Source: Clostridia bacterium
GTDB lineage: Bacteria; Bacillota; Clostridia; Christensenellales; Borkfalkiaceae
Direction: 5' to 3'
NCBI GenBank assembly: GCA_017453045.1
Contig: JAFTKX010000056.1
Span: forward strand, 62,001 to 126,000
DNA: 64,000 bases
The position numbers and the translations under genes are program-made. Positions 15,815 through 25,814 of this stretch are shown here, one piece after another. The notes beneath the pieces were generated by a model, which worked only from the letters and a program-made list of their open reading frames with translations, was not told the DNA's origin and searched no databases. Position 1 is the first letter of the stretch, and the number at the start of each line of letters is the position of its first letter.

Positions 15815-16710
15815 GAGAAAAAGAATTTAAAGGCGCGGACGGAAAAATAATATTTTATAGACTTTGGGAATGCGAAAATCCCAAAGGTATGGTGCAAATC
15901 GTACACGGTATGGCTGAAAATTCTTTAAGGTACGAAAAGATTGCCGAACACTTAGTCGAGCAAGGTTTTTTAGTTTTTGCCGACGACCATAGGGGACACG
16001 GCAAAACCGACGACTGCTTAGGCTATTCGGACGGAGATATGTTTTTCGACACCTTAAAAGACGTTGCGATTTTGAGCGATATTTATAAAAATCTTTACCC
16101 CAAATTACCGCTTATTATTTTGGGGCACAGTTACGGCTCGTTTTTAACTCAAGCCTATCTTGAACGGTACGGCGACAAAATAGACGGGGCTATAATCGGC
16201 GGTAGCGCAATGATGAAAGGCGCGTTAATTACGGCTGGCGGATTTATATCGAGTTTAGGCTGTCTTTTTGGCAAAAAGAAAAAGCCTGCTAAACTTTTGG
16301 CTAATATGAGTTTCGGTTCGTACAATAAAAAGTTTAGCGAAGGCACTTTTATTTCGTCGATAAATAAAGAGTGCGAAATTTACGCAAAAGCGTGGGGTTG
16401 TGGCTTTACTTTAAGTTATAATTTTTACAAATATTTCTTTAAAGGATTAAAAACCCTTTACATAAAGAAAAACTACAAAAACGTACCGACGGACAAACCG
16501 ATTTTACTTATTGCTGGCAGACAAGACCCCGTTGGAGATATGGGCGTTTCGGTTAAAAAACTTGAAAAATTTTATCTTGAAACGGTAGGCGTAAAATCGC
16601 TTGAAACCGTTTTATACGACGGGGTAAGGCACGAATATTTTAACGACACTTCGAGAGATGCGTCGTTTGAAAAAGTATCGGAATTTTGCAATAAAATAGT
16701 TGAAGGATAA
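15811..16710 (+). CDS. Alpha/beta hydrolase, monoacylglycerol lipase/lysophospholipase-like
   Basis: The 299-residue protein has the serine hydrolase elbow GHSYGS near residue 110, an oxyanion-type VHGMAENSLRYEKIAEHL start, and FADDHRGHGKTD, the pattern of the serine aminopeptidase S33/monoacylglycerol lipase group. The likely acid is the Asp in GRQDPVGDMG and the His is in GVRHEYFND. No signal peptide is present, so it acts in the cytosol. It overlaps glpK by ATGA; a role in releasing glycerol from monoacylglycerols or lysolipids is inferred from that context. Confidence 0.85.
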   Translation: MREKEFKGADGKIIFYRLWECENPKGMVQIVHGMAENSLRYEKIAEHLVEQGFLVFADDHRGHGKTDDCLGYSDGDMFFDTLKDVAILSDIYKNLYPKLPLIILGHSYGSFLTQAYLERYGDKIDGAIIGGSAMMKGALITAGGFISSLGCLFGKKKKPAKLLANMSFGSYNKKFSEGTFISSINKECEIYAKAWGCGFTLSYNFYKYFFKGLKTLYIKKNYKNVPTDKPILLIAGRQDPVGDMGVSVKKLEKFYLETVGVKSLETVLYDGVRHEYFNDTSRDASFEKVSEFCNKIVEG

Positions 16711-16712
16711 AT

Positions 16713-18056
16713 ATGCAAAGCGTGAAAATAAATATTCCACTCGGGGCTAAACTAATAATTGAAAAACTAAATAAAGCAGGTTATAAAGCCTACGCCGTAG
16801 GCGGTTGCGTGCGCGACAGTTTGCTTATGAAAAAGCCTGAAGATTGGGATATAACGACTTCGGCGAGCCCAGAAAAAGTCGTTGAATTATTTTCGCCAAA
16901 CGTAATTTTAACGGGGCTTAAACACGGAACGGTAACGGTAAGACACGACGGGAAAAGTTACGAAGTTACAACGTTTCGTAGCGATGGTAAATATAACGAC
17001 TCTCGCCATCCCGAAAAGGTCGAATTCGTAAGTTGTTTAGAAGAAGATTTAAAACGTCGCGATTTTACGGTAAACGCAATGGCTTATAGCGAAGAGAGTG
17101 GATTAATCGACTTATACGGCGGTTTAGCCGACTTGAAAAACGGCGTTTTAAGGGCTGTTGGCGAGCCTATGGAGCGTTTTGAAGAAGACGCGTTACGCAT
17201 TTTAAGGGGCGTAAGATTTGTTTCGTCGACGGGTTTTTCTATTGAAGAAAACACCCTAAACGCAATGAAAAAACGTAAAGATTTACTTAAAAACGTATCG
17301 GTAGAAAGAATTTTCGTAGAACTTGAAAAAACCCTTTTGGGAGAGTTTGTCGACAAAGCCCTTTTAGATGCTCCAGAGATAATATTTACGATTATTCCCG
17401 AAATGGAAAAGTGTTACGGTTTTTTACAGCATAGCAAGTGGCATTTGCACGACGTTTACACGCACACGGTTATAGCCGTAAAAAGCGTAAGGGCGGATAG
17501 GGCTTTAAGATGGTGTATGCTACTTCACGATATTGCAAAGCCCGATAAATTCTTTTTAGACGATAAAGGAGAAGGGCATTTTTACGGGCATCCCGAACAG
17601 TCTTTCGAGATGGCGAAAGTTATTTTAAAAAGGTTAAAAACACCTACTAAACTTTCTGAAGAAGTTTTGATTTTAATAAAAAATCACGACGTCTATCTTC
17701 CTACCGAAAGCAAAAAGATAAAGCGAAATTTGCGTAAGTTTGGCGAAGAAATCTTTTTAAAACTTTTAGAAGTAAAATTTGCCGATAATCAAGGTCAAGG
17801 AACGCAACTTGCCCTTGCAGAAAATAAAAAACTTACTCAAATTAAAGAGATTATAGAAAACGTCGTAAAAAGCGGAGAGTGTTATAATTTAAAAACTCTT
17901 GCAGTAAACGGAGAAGATTTAATTTCTTTAGGCTATAAGGGTAAAGAGATAGGCAAGGTTTTAGACGACCTTTTAGACGACGTGATAAACGGAAATCTTC
18001 CAAACGAAAAACAGCGACTTTTAAAGAGTTTAAAAAAGAGAAAAATAGGGCTATAA
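16713..18056 (+). CDS. cca: CCA-adding tRNA nucleotidyltransferase
   Basis: The 447-residue protein has the nucleotidyltransferase head YAVGGCVRDSLLMKKPEDWDITT (metal-binding DxD in the WDITT stretch), the RRDFTVNAMAY and DALRILRGVRF blocks of bacterial class II enzymes, and an HD domain (HDIAKP; HLHDVYTHT). It adds or repairs the CCA tail of tRNAs. An HD-containing CCA enzyme of this length is typical of Clostridia. It begins 2 bp after the hydrolase stop and precedes uvrC by 41 bp. Poly(A) polymerase activity is an alternative but less likely. Confidence 0.93.
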   Translation: MQSVKINIPLGAKLIIEKLNKAGYKAYAVGGCVRDSLLMKKPEDWDITTSASPEKVVELFSPNVILTGLKHGTVTVRHDGKSYEVTTFRSDGKYNDSRHPEKVEFVSCLEEDLKRRDFTVNAMAYSEESGLIDLYGGLADLKNGVLRAVGEPMERFEEDALRILRGVRFVSSTGFSIEENTLNAMKKRKDLLKNVSVERIFVELEKTLLGEFVDKALLDAPEIIFTIIPEMEKCYGFLQHSKWHLHDVYTHTVIAVKSVRADRALRWCMLLHDIAKPDKFFLDDKGEGHFYGHPEQSFEMAKVILKRLKTPTKLSEEVLILIKNHDVYLPTESKKIKRNLRKFGEEIFLKLLEVKFADNQGQGTQLALAENKKLTQIKEIIENVVKSGECYNLKTLAVNGEDLISLGYKGKEIGKVLDDLLDDVINGNLPNEKQRLLKSLKKRKIGL

Positions 18057-18097
18057 GCCGATAAACGATAAATTTTTAAAAGAAAGGAGGTGAAAGG

Positions 18098-19924
18098 GTG
18101 AACGAAAAAATTGCGCAAAAACTTGCAATGCTACCCGAAAGTCCGGGAGTGTACGTAATGTTAAACGCCGAAAATACCGTTATTTACGTAGGCAAGGCAA
18201 AGGTCTTAAAAAATAGAGTAAGACAATATTTTCACTCGAGCAAAAAGCCCGAAAAAGTTTTGGCGATGGTCTCGAATATCGCCGACTTTTATTATATAAT
18301 TACTTCGTCTGAAATCGACGCCCTTTCGCTTGAAAACAACCTTATAAAAAAATACAAGCCGAGATATAACATTCTTTTAAAAGACGACAAAACTTACCCA
18401 TATATCAAGGTAAATTTAAAAGACGCGTTCCCAACCTTTTCTGTAACGAGAAAAATTAGGCGAGACGGGGCGAAATATTTTGGTCCGTTTATGGGCGGAG
18501 TTTCGGCAAGCGAAACTTTAGAGATCATAAACACGGCGTTTATGACGAGAAGTTGCGGAATAAAAATCGACGTGGAAAAGCCTAAAAAAGAGTGCTTAAA
18601 CTTTCATATAAAAAGATGTTTAGCCCCTTGCGCAGGCAAATGTTCCCAAGTCGACTACCGCGAGAGAGTAAACGGCGCGATAGACTTTTTGTCGGGTAAC
18701 GACGATGACGTAGAGCAAATTTTAAAGGAAAAAATGATAAAATTTTCTTCCCTTCAAGAATTTGAACTCGCCATTTCTTATCGCGAAAAACTAAAGATGC
18801 TCGAAAAGATAAAATTAAAGAGAATTACTGCGCTTAACAAGTTCGTTGATATCGACGTTTTGGCGGTTGCAACCAACGGCGTATATTCGAGCGCAAACCT
18901 TTTGATAACTCGTGGCGGTAGAATGCAGGGCGGTAAAAATTTTGCTTTAGAAGACGCATCGAGCGATAATAAAGAAAGACTTTCCGACTTTATTTTGCAG
19001 TATTATTCAGTCGGCGTTGAAATTCCCGACGAGATAATAATTTCAGAAGATTTGCCCGATAAAGTGCTTATAGCCGAGTATTTTAAAACAAACTTTGGTA
19101 AAACGGTGGTCTTAACGCTCCCCGAACGCGGAGTGAAAAAGCAACTTTTAGAAATGGCTAAAACAAACGCCGAAGACTATCTCGAAAAGGAAATTGATAA
19201 AATTAAACACAAAGACGATATGACGAGAGTAGCGTGTGAAAAACTCAAAAAAGTCCTTTCGCTTAAACGTTATCCGCGCCGTATGGAGTGTTTTGATATT
19301 TCGCATATAAGCGGTGTTGATAAAGTTGGCTCTATGGTAGTTTTTATCGACGGCGAACCTGACAAAACGAGTTACAGGCGGTTTAAGATAAAGACTGTTG
19401 AAGGCAACGACGACTTTTCCTGTTTAAAAGAAGTTTTGCGCCGTAGATTAAGTAAACTTGGTACGGGCGAAGAAGAAAATTTCCCCAAACCCGACCTTAT
19501 TGTTATCGACGGCGGAAAGGGGCAATTATCGTCGGTTAAAGAGGTTTTCGACGAATTTGGCAAATTAGATATAGACCTTATTTCCCTTGCCGAAAGGGAA
19601 GAAGAAATATTTACGCTTTTTTCAAAAGAGCCTATCGTTTTACCCCGCAGAGAGTTCGTTTTGAAAATGTTGCAAAGGCTTCGCGACGAAGCGCATAGGT
19701 TTGCCATAACCTATCATAAAAACACTCATCAAAAGACTAATTTAACGTCGGTTTTAAAGCAAATCGACGGTATAGGCGAAAAGCGTAGAAAGGCTTTAAT
19801 GAGCGAATTTGGCAGTATTGAAAACATAAAGCGAGCAAGCGTAAACGACCTTGCAAAAGTAGACGGCATAGGAAAGGCTCGCGCGGAAAAAATAAAGGAG
19901 TTTTTTAACGGTTATGAAGGGTAG
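18098..19924 (+). CDS. uvrC: UvrABC system protein C
   Basis: A GTG start at 18098 is supported by AAAGGAGGTGA just upstream. The 608-residue protein has the GIY-YIG nuclease domain (PGVYVMLNAENTVIYVGKAK), cysteines in the CLNFHIKRCLAPCAGKC segment, a UVR motif near residues 208-240, the RNase H-like 5' incision domain (CFDISHISG, VIDGGKGQLSS) and C-terminal helix-hairpin-helix repeats (LKQIDGIGEKRRKAL, LAKVDGIGKARAEKI). It makes both incisions in nucleotide excision repair. It overlaps hprK by 11 bp. Confidence 0.97.
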   Translation: MNEKIAQKLAMLPESPGVYVMLNAENTVIYVGKAKVLKNRVRQYFHSSKKPEKVLAMVSNIADFYYIITSSEIDALSLENNLIKKYKPRYNILLKDDKTYPYIKVNLKDAFPTFSVTRKIRRDGAKYFGPFMGGVSASETLEIINTAFMTRSCGIKIDVEKPKKECLNFHIKRCLAPCAGKCSQVDYRERVNGAIDFLSGNDDDVEQILKEKMIKFSSLQEFELAISYREKLKMLEKIKLKRITALNKFVDIDVLAVATNGVYSSANLLITRGGRMQGGKNFALEDASSDNKERLSDFILQYYSVGVEIPDEIIISEDLPDKVLIAEYFKTNFGKTVVLTLPERGVKKQLLEMAKTNAEDYLEKEIDKIKHKDDMTRVACEKLKKVLSLKRYPRRMECFDISHISGVDKVGSMVVFIDGEPDKTSYRRFKIKTVEGNDDFSCLKEVLRRRLSKLGTGEEENFPKPDLIVIDGGKGQLSSVKEVFDEFGKLDIDLISLAEREEEIFTLFSKEPIVLPRREFVLKMLQRLRDEAHRFAITYHKNTHQKTNLTSVLKQIDGIGEKRRKALMSEFGSIENIKRASVNDLAKVDGIGKARAEKIKEFFNGYEG

Positions 19925-20849
19925 AAAAGTTAACGAAGAAGTAGTAAAAGTGTCCATTTTGGACTTTGCTAAAGAACTTGAACTTGAAGTTGTTTCAAGC
20001 GGTAGGGGAGAAATCGTTTTAAGTTCGATAAGCGTTTCCCGTCCCGGTCTTCAACTTTCGGGTTATTTCGTGCATTTCGACAAGAGCAGAGTTCAAGTTA
20101 TAGGTAACGCTGAAAACGAATATCTTGCAGGTATGTCAGCCGAAAAGAGATACGACGCGTTGGAAAATTTGATAAAAAGGGGTATTCCCTGTTTGATTAT
20201 CGCTCGCGATATGCCGATAATGGACGAAGTTAAAGAACTTTGCGAAAAGTATTCTTGCCCCCTTCTCCGTTCAAAAAAGATAACCACCGTACTTATAAAC
20301 GACATTACGGCGTACAAAAGCGAAATTTTAGCGCCTACGCAAGTTGAACACGGCGTTCTCGTCGACGTTTTCGGCATAGGTATTTTAATAGTCGGAAAAT
20401 CGGGCGTAGGTAAAAGCGAAATTGCTCTCGACCTTGTAAATCGCGGACACAGACTCGTTGCCGACGACTCGGTCGTAATTAAAAATATCAACGACAAACT
20501 TATAGGAAAATCGCCAGTAAATATTCGTTATTATATGGAAATAAGGGGACTTGGAATAATAAACGTTCAACAAATGTTCGGACCGGGCGCAATCACGCCG
20601 AGTAAGGCTATTGATATTATTGCAGAACTTTCGCCTTGGGAACACGGCAAGGGTTACGAGCGTATAGGCAACGAAGACGAATACGAAGAAATTTTGGGCG
20701 AAAAGATTTTAAAGGTAAAAATTCCAGTAACGCCGGGAAGAAATATTCCTATCGTACTTGAAACCGCCGCAAGAAAATTCCGTTTAAAACAAGCGGGTTA
20801 CGACGCTGCTGCAGACCTTATGAATTCTATATTCGGCTCGGTAAAATAA
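19914..20849 (+). CDS. hprK: HPr kinase/phosphorylase
   Basis: The 311-residue protein has the N-terminal domain ending in ITAYKSEILAPTQVEHGVLVDVFG and the kinase domain with Walker A GKSGVGKSEIALDLVNRGH and the ADDSVVI segment, followed by the HPrK signature EIRGLGIINVQQMFG. It phosphorylates HPr on Ser46 and reverses this with phosphate, linking sugar supply to catabolite control in Gram-positive bacteria. The start overlaps uvrC by 11 bp, so translation is probably coupled. A strong terminator follows. Confidence 0.96.
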   Translation: MKGRKVNEEVVKVSILDFAKELELEVVSSGRGEIVLSSISVSRPGLQLSGYFVHFDKSRVQVIGNAENEYLAGMSAEKRYDALENLIKRGIPCLIIARDMPIMDEVKELCEKYSCPLLRSKKITTVLINDITAYKSEILAPTQVEHGVLVDVFGIGILIVGKSGVGKSEIALDLVNRGHRLVADDSVVIKNINDKLIGKSPVNIRYYMEIRGLGIINVQQMFGPGAITPSKAIDIIAELSPWEHGKGYERIGNEDEYEEILGEKILKVKIPVTPGRNIPIVLETAARKFRLKQAGYDAAADLMNSIFGSVK

Positions 20850-20865
20850 AATAGATTACGATAAA

Positions 20866-20897
20866 GTTCGCCACACTACCCAAGTAGTGTGGCGGAC
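20866..20897 (+). terminator. Terminator after hprK
   Basis: GTTCGCCACACTAC and GTAGTGTGGCGGAC form a long stem (one G-T wobble) with a short CCAA loop, then TTTTCTTTG. It closes the glpK-hprK run. An upstream in-frame ATG of the next gene falls inside this hairpin, which argues for the later start at 21003. Confidence 0.85.
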
Positions 20898-21002
20898 TTT
20901 TCTTTGTTGGACTATTACGTTTGGTTAAAATTCTATCTAATAAGATTTTTAAAAGTTTTGCAAAGGGGTTATGTTAGCGTAAATATATTCATATATTTAA
21001 TT

Positions 21003-21983
21003 ATGAGAATTTTTAGAAAGGCTCTGCCTTTTTTTCTTTGCGCCGTAATAATTTTAATAACCCCTTACGCATATTCTAAAACGACGAAAAAAGAAGAATT
21101 TCCCTTGCAAACGACTAAACAAAAAATGATACTAACGCTTTGGAATTTGGATTTGTTTGAGGGCGGAGTTTGGTCAAGGGCAGATTTTTTATCTACCGTC
21201 GCAACAGAATATTCAAAAGACGGCGTTTTGATAATGGTCGTAAGCCATACCTTAGAGAGCGCGAAAAAAATGATTGAAAGCGGAGTTTTGCCCGATATGT
21301 TGTCATTTAGCGCGGGCGCGGATTTTGCTACTTTCTACGCCAAAAAACTTCCCAAGATTTCTTTTTCTGGCGGGGAGATAAACGGCGATTGCTTTGCTTA
21401 TCCTTGGTGCGCGGGCGGTTACTTTTTAATAAGTAAAAATGAGAATAATCAACCTATAGACAGGCTTTTTGTGTCGCAAAACACGTATACAAATCCATTA
21501 TTTGCAATAGAAGAAAATAAAATTGACGCGAAAGAAAAAATAAAAAAAGAGCCTCTTGACGCGTACACGGCTTTTTTGTCCGGGGAAAGCGGAGATTTTT
21601 TACTCGGTACGCAAAGGGATTTATTTAGGCTTGAAAGAAGGGGCGTTGAACACTACGCAAAACCGCTTGAAAAATTTTCGGATATAGTTCAGTATCTATC
21701 GGTTTTCGCAAGCGGAGAAAGGTACGACGAAAGTTTAAAATTCGCCGAGTTTTTAATAGGTGAAAAGGTGCAAAAAACGCTTGGTAAAATAGGTATGGTT
21801 TCCCCGTATTTTAGCGAAAATCAAGTTCAAACTTTAAAAGATTTCGACTTTAAAAAAATAACGACAACCATAAGTCCTTTTACCGACTCGTCTATAATTT
21901 TAAACATTATAGACGGCGCTTGGCGAAAAAACTCAAGCCCCGAAGAATTTGCAAAATTTAAAAATGTGTTAAAACGCTTGTAA
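21003..21983 (+). CDS. Secreted protein resembling an extracellular solute-binding protein
   Basis: From the ATG at 21003 the protein has 326 residues and begins with a signal peptide (MRIFRKALPFFLCAVIILITPYAYSK) with a likely cleavage after AYS. The mature part has a MILTLWNLDLFEGGVWSRADFL segment, as in family 1 solute-binding proteins, and a hydrophobic mid-region consistent with a periplasmic-binding fold (AGGYFLIS, DFLLGTQRD). No lipobox Cys is present and no permease genes are adjacent. No good Shine-Dalgarno site precedes the ATG. It sits between hprK and murB, genes that are usually close neighbours. Function is not known. Confidence 0.6.
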   Translation: MRIFRKALPFFLCAVIILITPYAYSKTTKKEEFPLQTTKQKMILTLWNLDLFEGGVWSRADFLSTVATEYSKDGVLIMVVSHTLESAKKMIESGVLPDMLSFSAGADFATFYAKKLPKISFSGGEINGDCFAYPWCAGGYFLISKNENNQPIDRLFVSQNTYTNPLFAIEENKIDAKEKIKKEPLDAYTAFLSGESGDFLLGTQRDLFRLERRGVEHYAKPLEKFSDIVQYLSVFASGERYDESLKFAEFLIGEKVQKTLGKIGMVSPYFSENQVQTLKDFDFKKITTTISPFTDSSIILNIIDGAWRKNSSPEEFAKFKNVLKRL

Positions 21984-22019
21984 TAATAATAAATTTATAG
22001 TAAAATAGGAGAGAACAAA

Positions 22020-22925
22020 ATGTTTAAAGTGGAGCATTTCGTCAAAAATTTGGAACAAAACGCAGTTCGCTACGCGCGAGATTTTTGCCTTAAAGATAAA
22101 AACACCTATCAAACGGGCGGTAGAGCAAAACTTGCGGTTTTCCCAAATTCAATACAAAAGGCAAGGTTTGTTTTTGACGAAATAAAAAACGCGAACTTGC
22201 CGTATTCGGTTTTAGGCGGTGGCTCTAATTTGCTCGTGTCCGACGACGGATACGACGGCGTTTTGGTTTGCTCGCACGATTTAAAGGGCTTGTCCGTAAG
22301 CGGTAATTTAGTTACTTGTATGGCAGGCGAAAGGGTTAGCGACTTTTTAAAATTCACTCTTTTGTCAAGTCTTGGCGGAGTTGAGTTTTTAAGCGGAATT
22401 CCCGCGACGGTAGGCGGAGTAGTCGCAATGAACGCAGGTTGTTTTGGAAAAAACGCGGGCGATTACGTTTCTTACGTTACTTCGACAAGCGGAATTTACA
22501 GTTTTGCGGACTGTGGATTTGATTACAGAACGAGCAGGTTTAAAGAGCAAAAAGATATGATTTTGTCAGTTTGCTTTAATCTTGAAAACGTCGAGTACGA
22601 ACAGTCGGAAAGTAAATCCGAATATTTTTTAAAACTCAGAAAGGGCAAGCAACCAAAGGGTAGGTCTTGCGGTAGCGTTTTTAAAAACGACGGGTACGTA
22701 GCGGGTAAAGTTATTGAAAGTTGCGCCCTCAAAGGCTATCAAATAGGCGGAGCGAAAGTTTCCGAGCGCCACGCGAATTTTATTATTGCCGACAAAACGG
22801 CAAAAAGTCAAGACGTTAAAAAACTCATTGAGTTTATAAAGCGGACGGTAAAAGAAAAAAAGGGAATTTCCTTGCAGGAAGAAATAGAATACTTGGGTAA
22901 TTTTGAAGATGAAAATCAATCTTGA
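22020..22925 (+). CDS. murB: UDP-N-acetylenolpyruvoylglucosamine reductase
   Basis: The 301-residue flavoprotein has the FAD-binding GGRAKLAVFP and LPYSVLGGGSNLLVSDDG motifs, GGVEFLSGIPATVGGVVAMNAG, and the type II MurB ending with the catalytic GRSCGSVFKN (Ser general acid) and ISLQEEIEYLG (Glu). It reduces enolpyruvyl-UDP-GlcNAc to UDP-MurNAc in the cytosol using NADPH. The ATG follows AGGAGAGAACAAA. The PHP gene begins inside its end. Confidence 0.96.
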   Translation: MFKVEHFVKNLEQNAVRYARDFCLKDKNTYQTGGRAKLAVFPNSIQKARFVFDEIKNANLPYSVLGGGSNLLVSDDGYDGVLVCSHDLKGLSVSGNLVTCMAGERVSDFLKFTLLSSLGGVEFLSGIPATVGGVVAMNAGCFGKNAGDYVSYVTSTSGIYSFADCGFDYRTSRFKEQKDMILSVCFNLENVEYEQSESKSEYFLKLRKGKQPKGRSCGSVFKNDGYVAGKVIESCALKGYQIGGAKVSERHANFIIADKTAKSQDVKKLIEFIKRTVKEKKGISLQEEIEYLGNFEDENQS

Positions 22926-23691
22926 TTTACATACCCATACCGTGTATAGCCACGGCAAAGGGACTATAGAAGAAAACGCCGTTTCGGCAAAGGAGAAAGG
23001 TCTTTACGGAATAGCGATAACCGACCACGGTTTTTCGCATCCCGCGTTTGGTATGCGTAGAAAGAAAGTTGCCAAAATGCGTGAAGAATGTGACTTAGCC
23101 GAACAAAAAACGGGTGTAAAAGTTTTTCTTGGAATAGAATCGAATATTCGTGGCAAAGATGGAACTATTGACGTAAAAGTAGAAGATTACGAAAATTTAG
23201 ACGTCGTTTTGGCAGGCGTTCACAAGTTTATTTATTACAAAACGGTAGGCGATTTCGGTAGATTGTTACTTAAAAATATGTTGCACGACAAGTTTAAGAT
23301 GAAAGCGTCGGACAAGCTTGTAAAGTACAATACCGAGTGCTATATAAACGCCGTAAAAAACAATCCGATTGACGTTTTGACGCACGTTGGCTACGGTTGC
23401 GTGTGCGACGCCGTTGAAGTTGCAAAGGCTTGCGCGGACTACGGGACTTATTTTGAAATCAATTCTAAAAAAACGCACTTAACTGACGACGAGTGGCAAA
23501 GGGTAATTGAAACGGGCGTTAATTTCGTAGTGGATAGCGACGCTCATTCGATAGACAGAATAGGCGATACTGCGCTGGTTGACGACCTTTTTACAAGGGT
23601 AAGTTTCCCTTTGGATAGAATAAAAAATATCGACGGAAAAATTCCGTCGCTCAGGTTTTCGGAATATAAGCAAAAACACGGCATAAAATAG
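22909..23691 (+). CDS. PHP-domain metallophosphatase
   Basis: The ATG at 22909 gives 260 residues and overlaps murB by 17 bp; the TTG two codons earlier is less likely. Motifs are DLHTHTVYSHGKGTIEE, AITDHGF, GIESN, AGVHKF, LTHVGYG and VVDSDAHSIDRIG, the four metal-binding motifs of PHP phosphoesterases, in order. It is similar to the polymerase-independent YcdX/histidinol phosphatase-like group; substrate unknown. The murB-PHP-whiA order is common in Clostridia, though rapZ and yvcK, often between them, are absent here. Confidence 0.9.
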   Translation: MKINLDLHTHTVYSHGKGTIEENAVSAKEKGLYGIAITDHGFSHPAFGMRRKKVAKMREECDLAEQKTGVKVFLGIESNIRGKDGTIDVKVEDYENLDVVLAGVHKFIYYKTVGDFGRLLLKNMLHDKFKMKASDKLVKYNTECYINAVKNNPIDVLTHVGYGCVCDAVEVAKACADYGTYFEINSKKTHLTDDEWQRVIETGVNFVVDSDAHSIDRIGDTALVDDLFTRVSFPLDRIKNIDGKIPSLRFSEYKQKHGIK

Positions 23692-23707
23692 CCGAAAAGG
23701 AGAAAAA

Positions 23708-24649
23708 ATGAACTTTTCCGAAGATGTAAAATCCCAAATACTTGGCGTAAAACATCAACCGCTATGTTGCAAAAGGGCGCTACTTGCGGCGTTTTTGAGA
23801 ACGGCGGGCTCGATAGGGATAAAGGGCGGAAATATAGGCGTAGAAATGGCAACCGATATAAAAGCGGTAGCCGACGCCGTTGCTAAAATAATTACCGAAC
23901 TTTACGGTCTTACGCCCGTTTTTACCCAATCGGACAAGTCTTCCAAAAAGAAAAAACGCACGGTTTTTTCTTGCATTGACGAAAACAGTATACACCTTTT
24001 AATCGACCTTGGAATAATAGAAGTAGACGAAGAAGGGGCTAACATAAAACTTAACATAAACTGGGAAATAGTCGAAGACGATTGCTGTAAAGCCTCGTAT
24101 ATAAGGGGCGCGTTTTTAGGTAGCGGTAGCGTTACGATTCCAAAATCCGACGGCAGTTCGTCAACGGGCTATCACCTTGAATTCGTTTTTACAAACTACC
24201 AAACGGCAACTGATTTTTGCGAACTTTTAAGCGAAGTTTACTTAATGCCAAAACTTATCGAAAGAAAGGAAACCTTTATAGTTTACCTTAAAACGATAGA
24301 CGAAATTTGCGAACTTTTAGCAATAATGGGCGCAAGTCAGGCGGTTGAAAAAATTGCCAAACTCGCCACGCTAAAAGAAGAAAAAAATTATTACAATCGC
24401 AAATTAAATTGCGAAATATCAAATATGTCCAAGCAGATGGGCGCGTCTGCAAAGCAGATTAACGCCGTTTTAAAAATAGATCAGGTTATGGGGCTTAAAG
24501 AACTGCCCGAAAACTTAAGGGTGGTAGCCGAAGCGAGAGTAAAATATAAACACTTAACGCTTTCAAGCCTTGCCGAAAAATTAAATTTAACCAAAAGTTG
24601 TTTAAATCATAGACTTCGGAAAATCGTAGAAATTTCCGAAAATATTTAG
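23708..24649 (+). CDS. whiA: DNA-binding protein WhiA
   Basis: The 313-residue protein has the N-terminal LAGLIDADG-like half ([42 protein letters not shown]) and the C-terminal helix-turn-helix ([28 protein letters not shown]). In Firmicutes WhiA affects division and chromosome segregation; in Streptomyces it controls sporulation. The start follows AAAAGGAGAAAAA. It is the usual third member of the murB-PHP-whiA group. Confidence 0.96.
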   Translation: MNFSEDVKSQILGVKHQPLCCKRALLAAFLRTAGSIGIKGGNIGVEMATDIKAVADAVAKIITELYGLTPVFTQSDKSSKKKKRTVFSCIDENSIHLLIDLGIIEVDEEGANIKLNINWEIVEDDCCKASYIRGAFLGSGSVTIPKSDGSSSTGYHLEFVFTNYQTATDFCELLSEVYLMPKLIERKETFIVYLKTIDEICELLAIMGASQAVEKIAKLATLKEEKNYYNRKLNCEISNMSKQMGASAKQINAVLKIDQVMGLKELPENLRVVAEARVKYKHLTLSSLAEKLNLTKSCLNHRLRKIVEISENI

Positions 24650-24659
24650 GAGAATAAAG

Positions 24660-25745
24660 ATGTCAAAAATTATTTTAACGGGCGACAGACCGACGGGAAG
24701 GCTTCACGTAGGACATTACGTCGGCTCGCTTTCAAGGAGAGTTGAAATTCAACAAAAAGGCGATTTTGACGAAATGTTCGTTATGATTGCCGACGCGCAA
24801 GCGCTTACCGACAACGCCGAAAATCCCGAAAAGGTAAGGCAAAATATCATTGAAGTTGCGCTCGATTATCTCTCTTGCGGTTTAGATCCCGAAAAAATTA
24901 CTATATTTATTCAGTCGCAAGTTCCCGAACTTACCGAACTCGCGTTTTACTATATGAATTTGGTAACAGTTTCCCGTCTTCAAAGAAACCCAACGGTAAA
25001 AAGCGAAATTCAAATGCGTAACTTTGAAACGAGTATACCCGTCGGCTTTTTCACTTATCCTATAAGTCAAGCGTCGGATATCACGGCTTTTAAAGCGAAT
25101 ATCGTGCCCGTTGGCGAAGACCAACTTCCCATGATTGAACAAACCAACGAAATAGTAAGAAAGTTCAATTCGGTTTACGGCGAAACTTTAGTCGAAGCAA
25201 AAGCCGTTTTACCCGAAAGAAAGGTTTGTTTAAGACTTCCCGGAACGGACGGAAAAGCCAAGATGAGTAAGTCGCTCGGAAACTGCATTTATCTTGCCGA
25301 CACGCCGGAACAAGTTAAACAAGCGGTTATGAGTATGTATACCGACCCAGACCATATAAAAGTTTCCGATCCCGGTAAAATCGAAGGTAACGTCGTATTT
25401 ACTTATCTCGACGCGTTCGCAACCGACGAGCATTTTGAAAAATTCCTTCCCGAATATAAAAATCTTCAAGAACTTAAAGACCATTATCAAAGGGGCGGTC
25501 TTGGCGATATGAAAGTAAAAAGGTTTTTAAACGCCGTTTTAGAAAGCGTTTTAGAGCCTATAAGACAAAGAAGAAAGCAATTTGAAAAAGATATTCCCGC
25601 CGTTTACGAGATCTTAAGAAAAGGTAGCGAAAAGGCGAGAGCAGTTGCCTCTAAAACTTTAGAAGAAGTTAAAAACGCAATGAAAATCAATTATTTTTCA
25701 GACGAAGAACTTATAAAAGTTCAAAGTGAAAAATATTCAGGATAG
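24660..25745 (+). CDS. trpS: Tryptophanyl-tRNA synthetase
   Basis: The 361-residue class I synthetase has the HIGH-like HVGH in [17 protein letters not shown] near residue 17 and KMSKSLGN near residue 201. AGGAG precedes the ATG. It charges tRNA-Trp. Length is slightly above the common 330-340, mostly in the C-terminal helices. No T-box is visible upstream, only 10 bp from whiA, so it is co-transcribed. A promoter starts at its stop codon for the next gene. Confidence 0.97.
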   Translation: MSKIILTGDRPTGRLHVGHYVGSLSRRVEIQQKGDFDEMFVMIADAQALTDNAENPEKVRQNIIEVALDYLSCGLDPEKITIFIQSQVPELTELAFYYMNLVTVSRLQRNPTVKSEIQMRNFETSIPVGFFTYPISQASDITAFKANIVPVGEDQLPMIEQTNEIVRKFNSVYGETLVEAKAVLPERKVCLRLPGTDGKAKMSKSLGNCIYLADTPEQVKQAVMSMYTDPDHIKVSDPGKIEGNVVFTYLDAFATDEHFEKFLPEYKNLQELKDHYQRGGLGDMKVKRFLNAVLESVLEPIRQRRKQFEKDIPAVYEILRKGSEKARAVASKTLEEVKNAMKINYFSDEELIKVQSEKYSG

Positions 25746-25785
25746 TATTGACAAAAGCCTTGCTGATACAGTATACTGTCAATAC
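25745..25785 (+). promoter_or_regulatory. Promoter in nested inverted repeats ahead of the acidic repeat protein
   Basis: TTGACA (25748-25753), 18 bp and TATACT (25772-25777). The -35 lies in GTATTGACA (25745-25753), which is an exact inverted repeat of TGTCAATAC (25777-25785), and the -10 lies in the perfect palindrome ACAGTATACTGT (25768-25779). The symmetry over both boxes suggests repression by a dimeric regulator. Confidence 0.65.
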
Positions 25786-25814
25786 GAAAAAAATAATTTG
25801 CATAGGAGAGTACT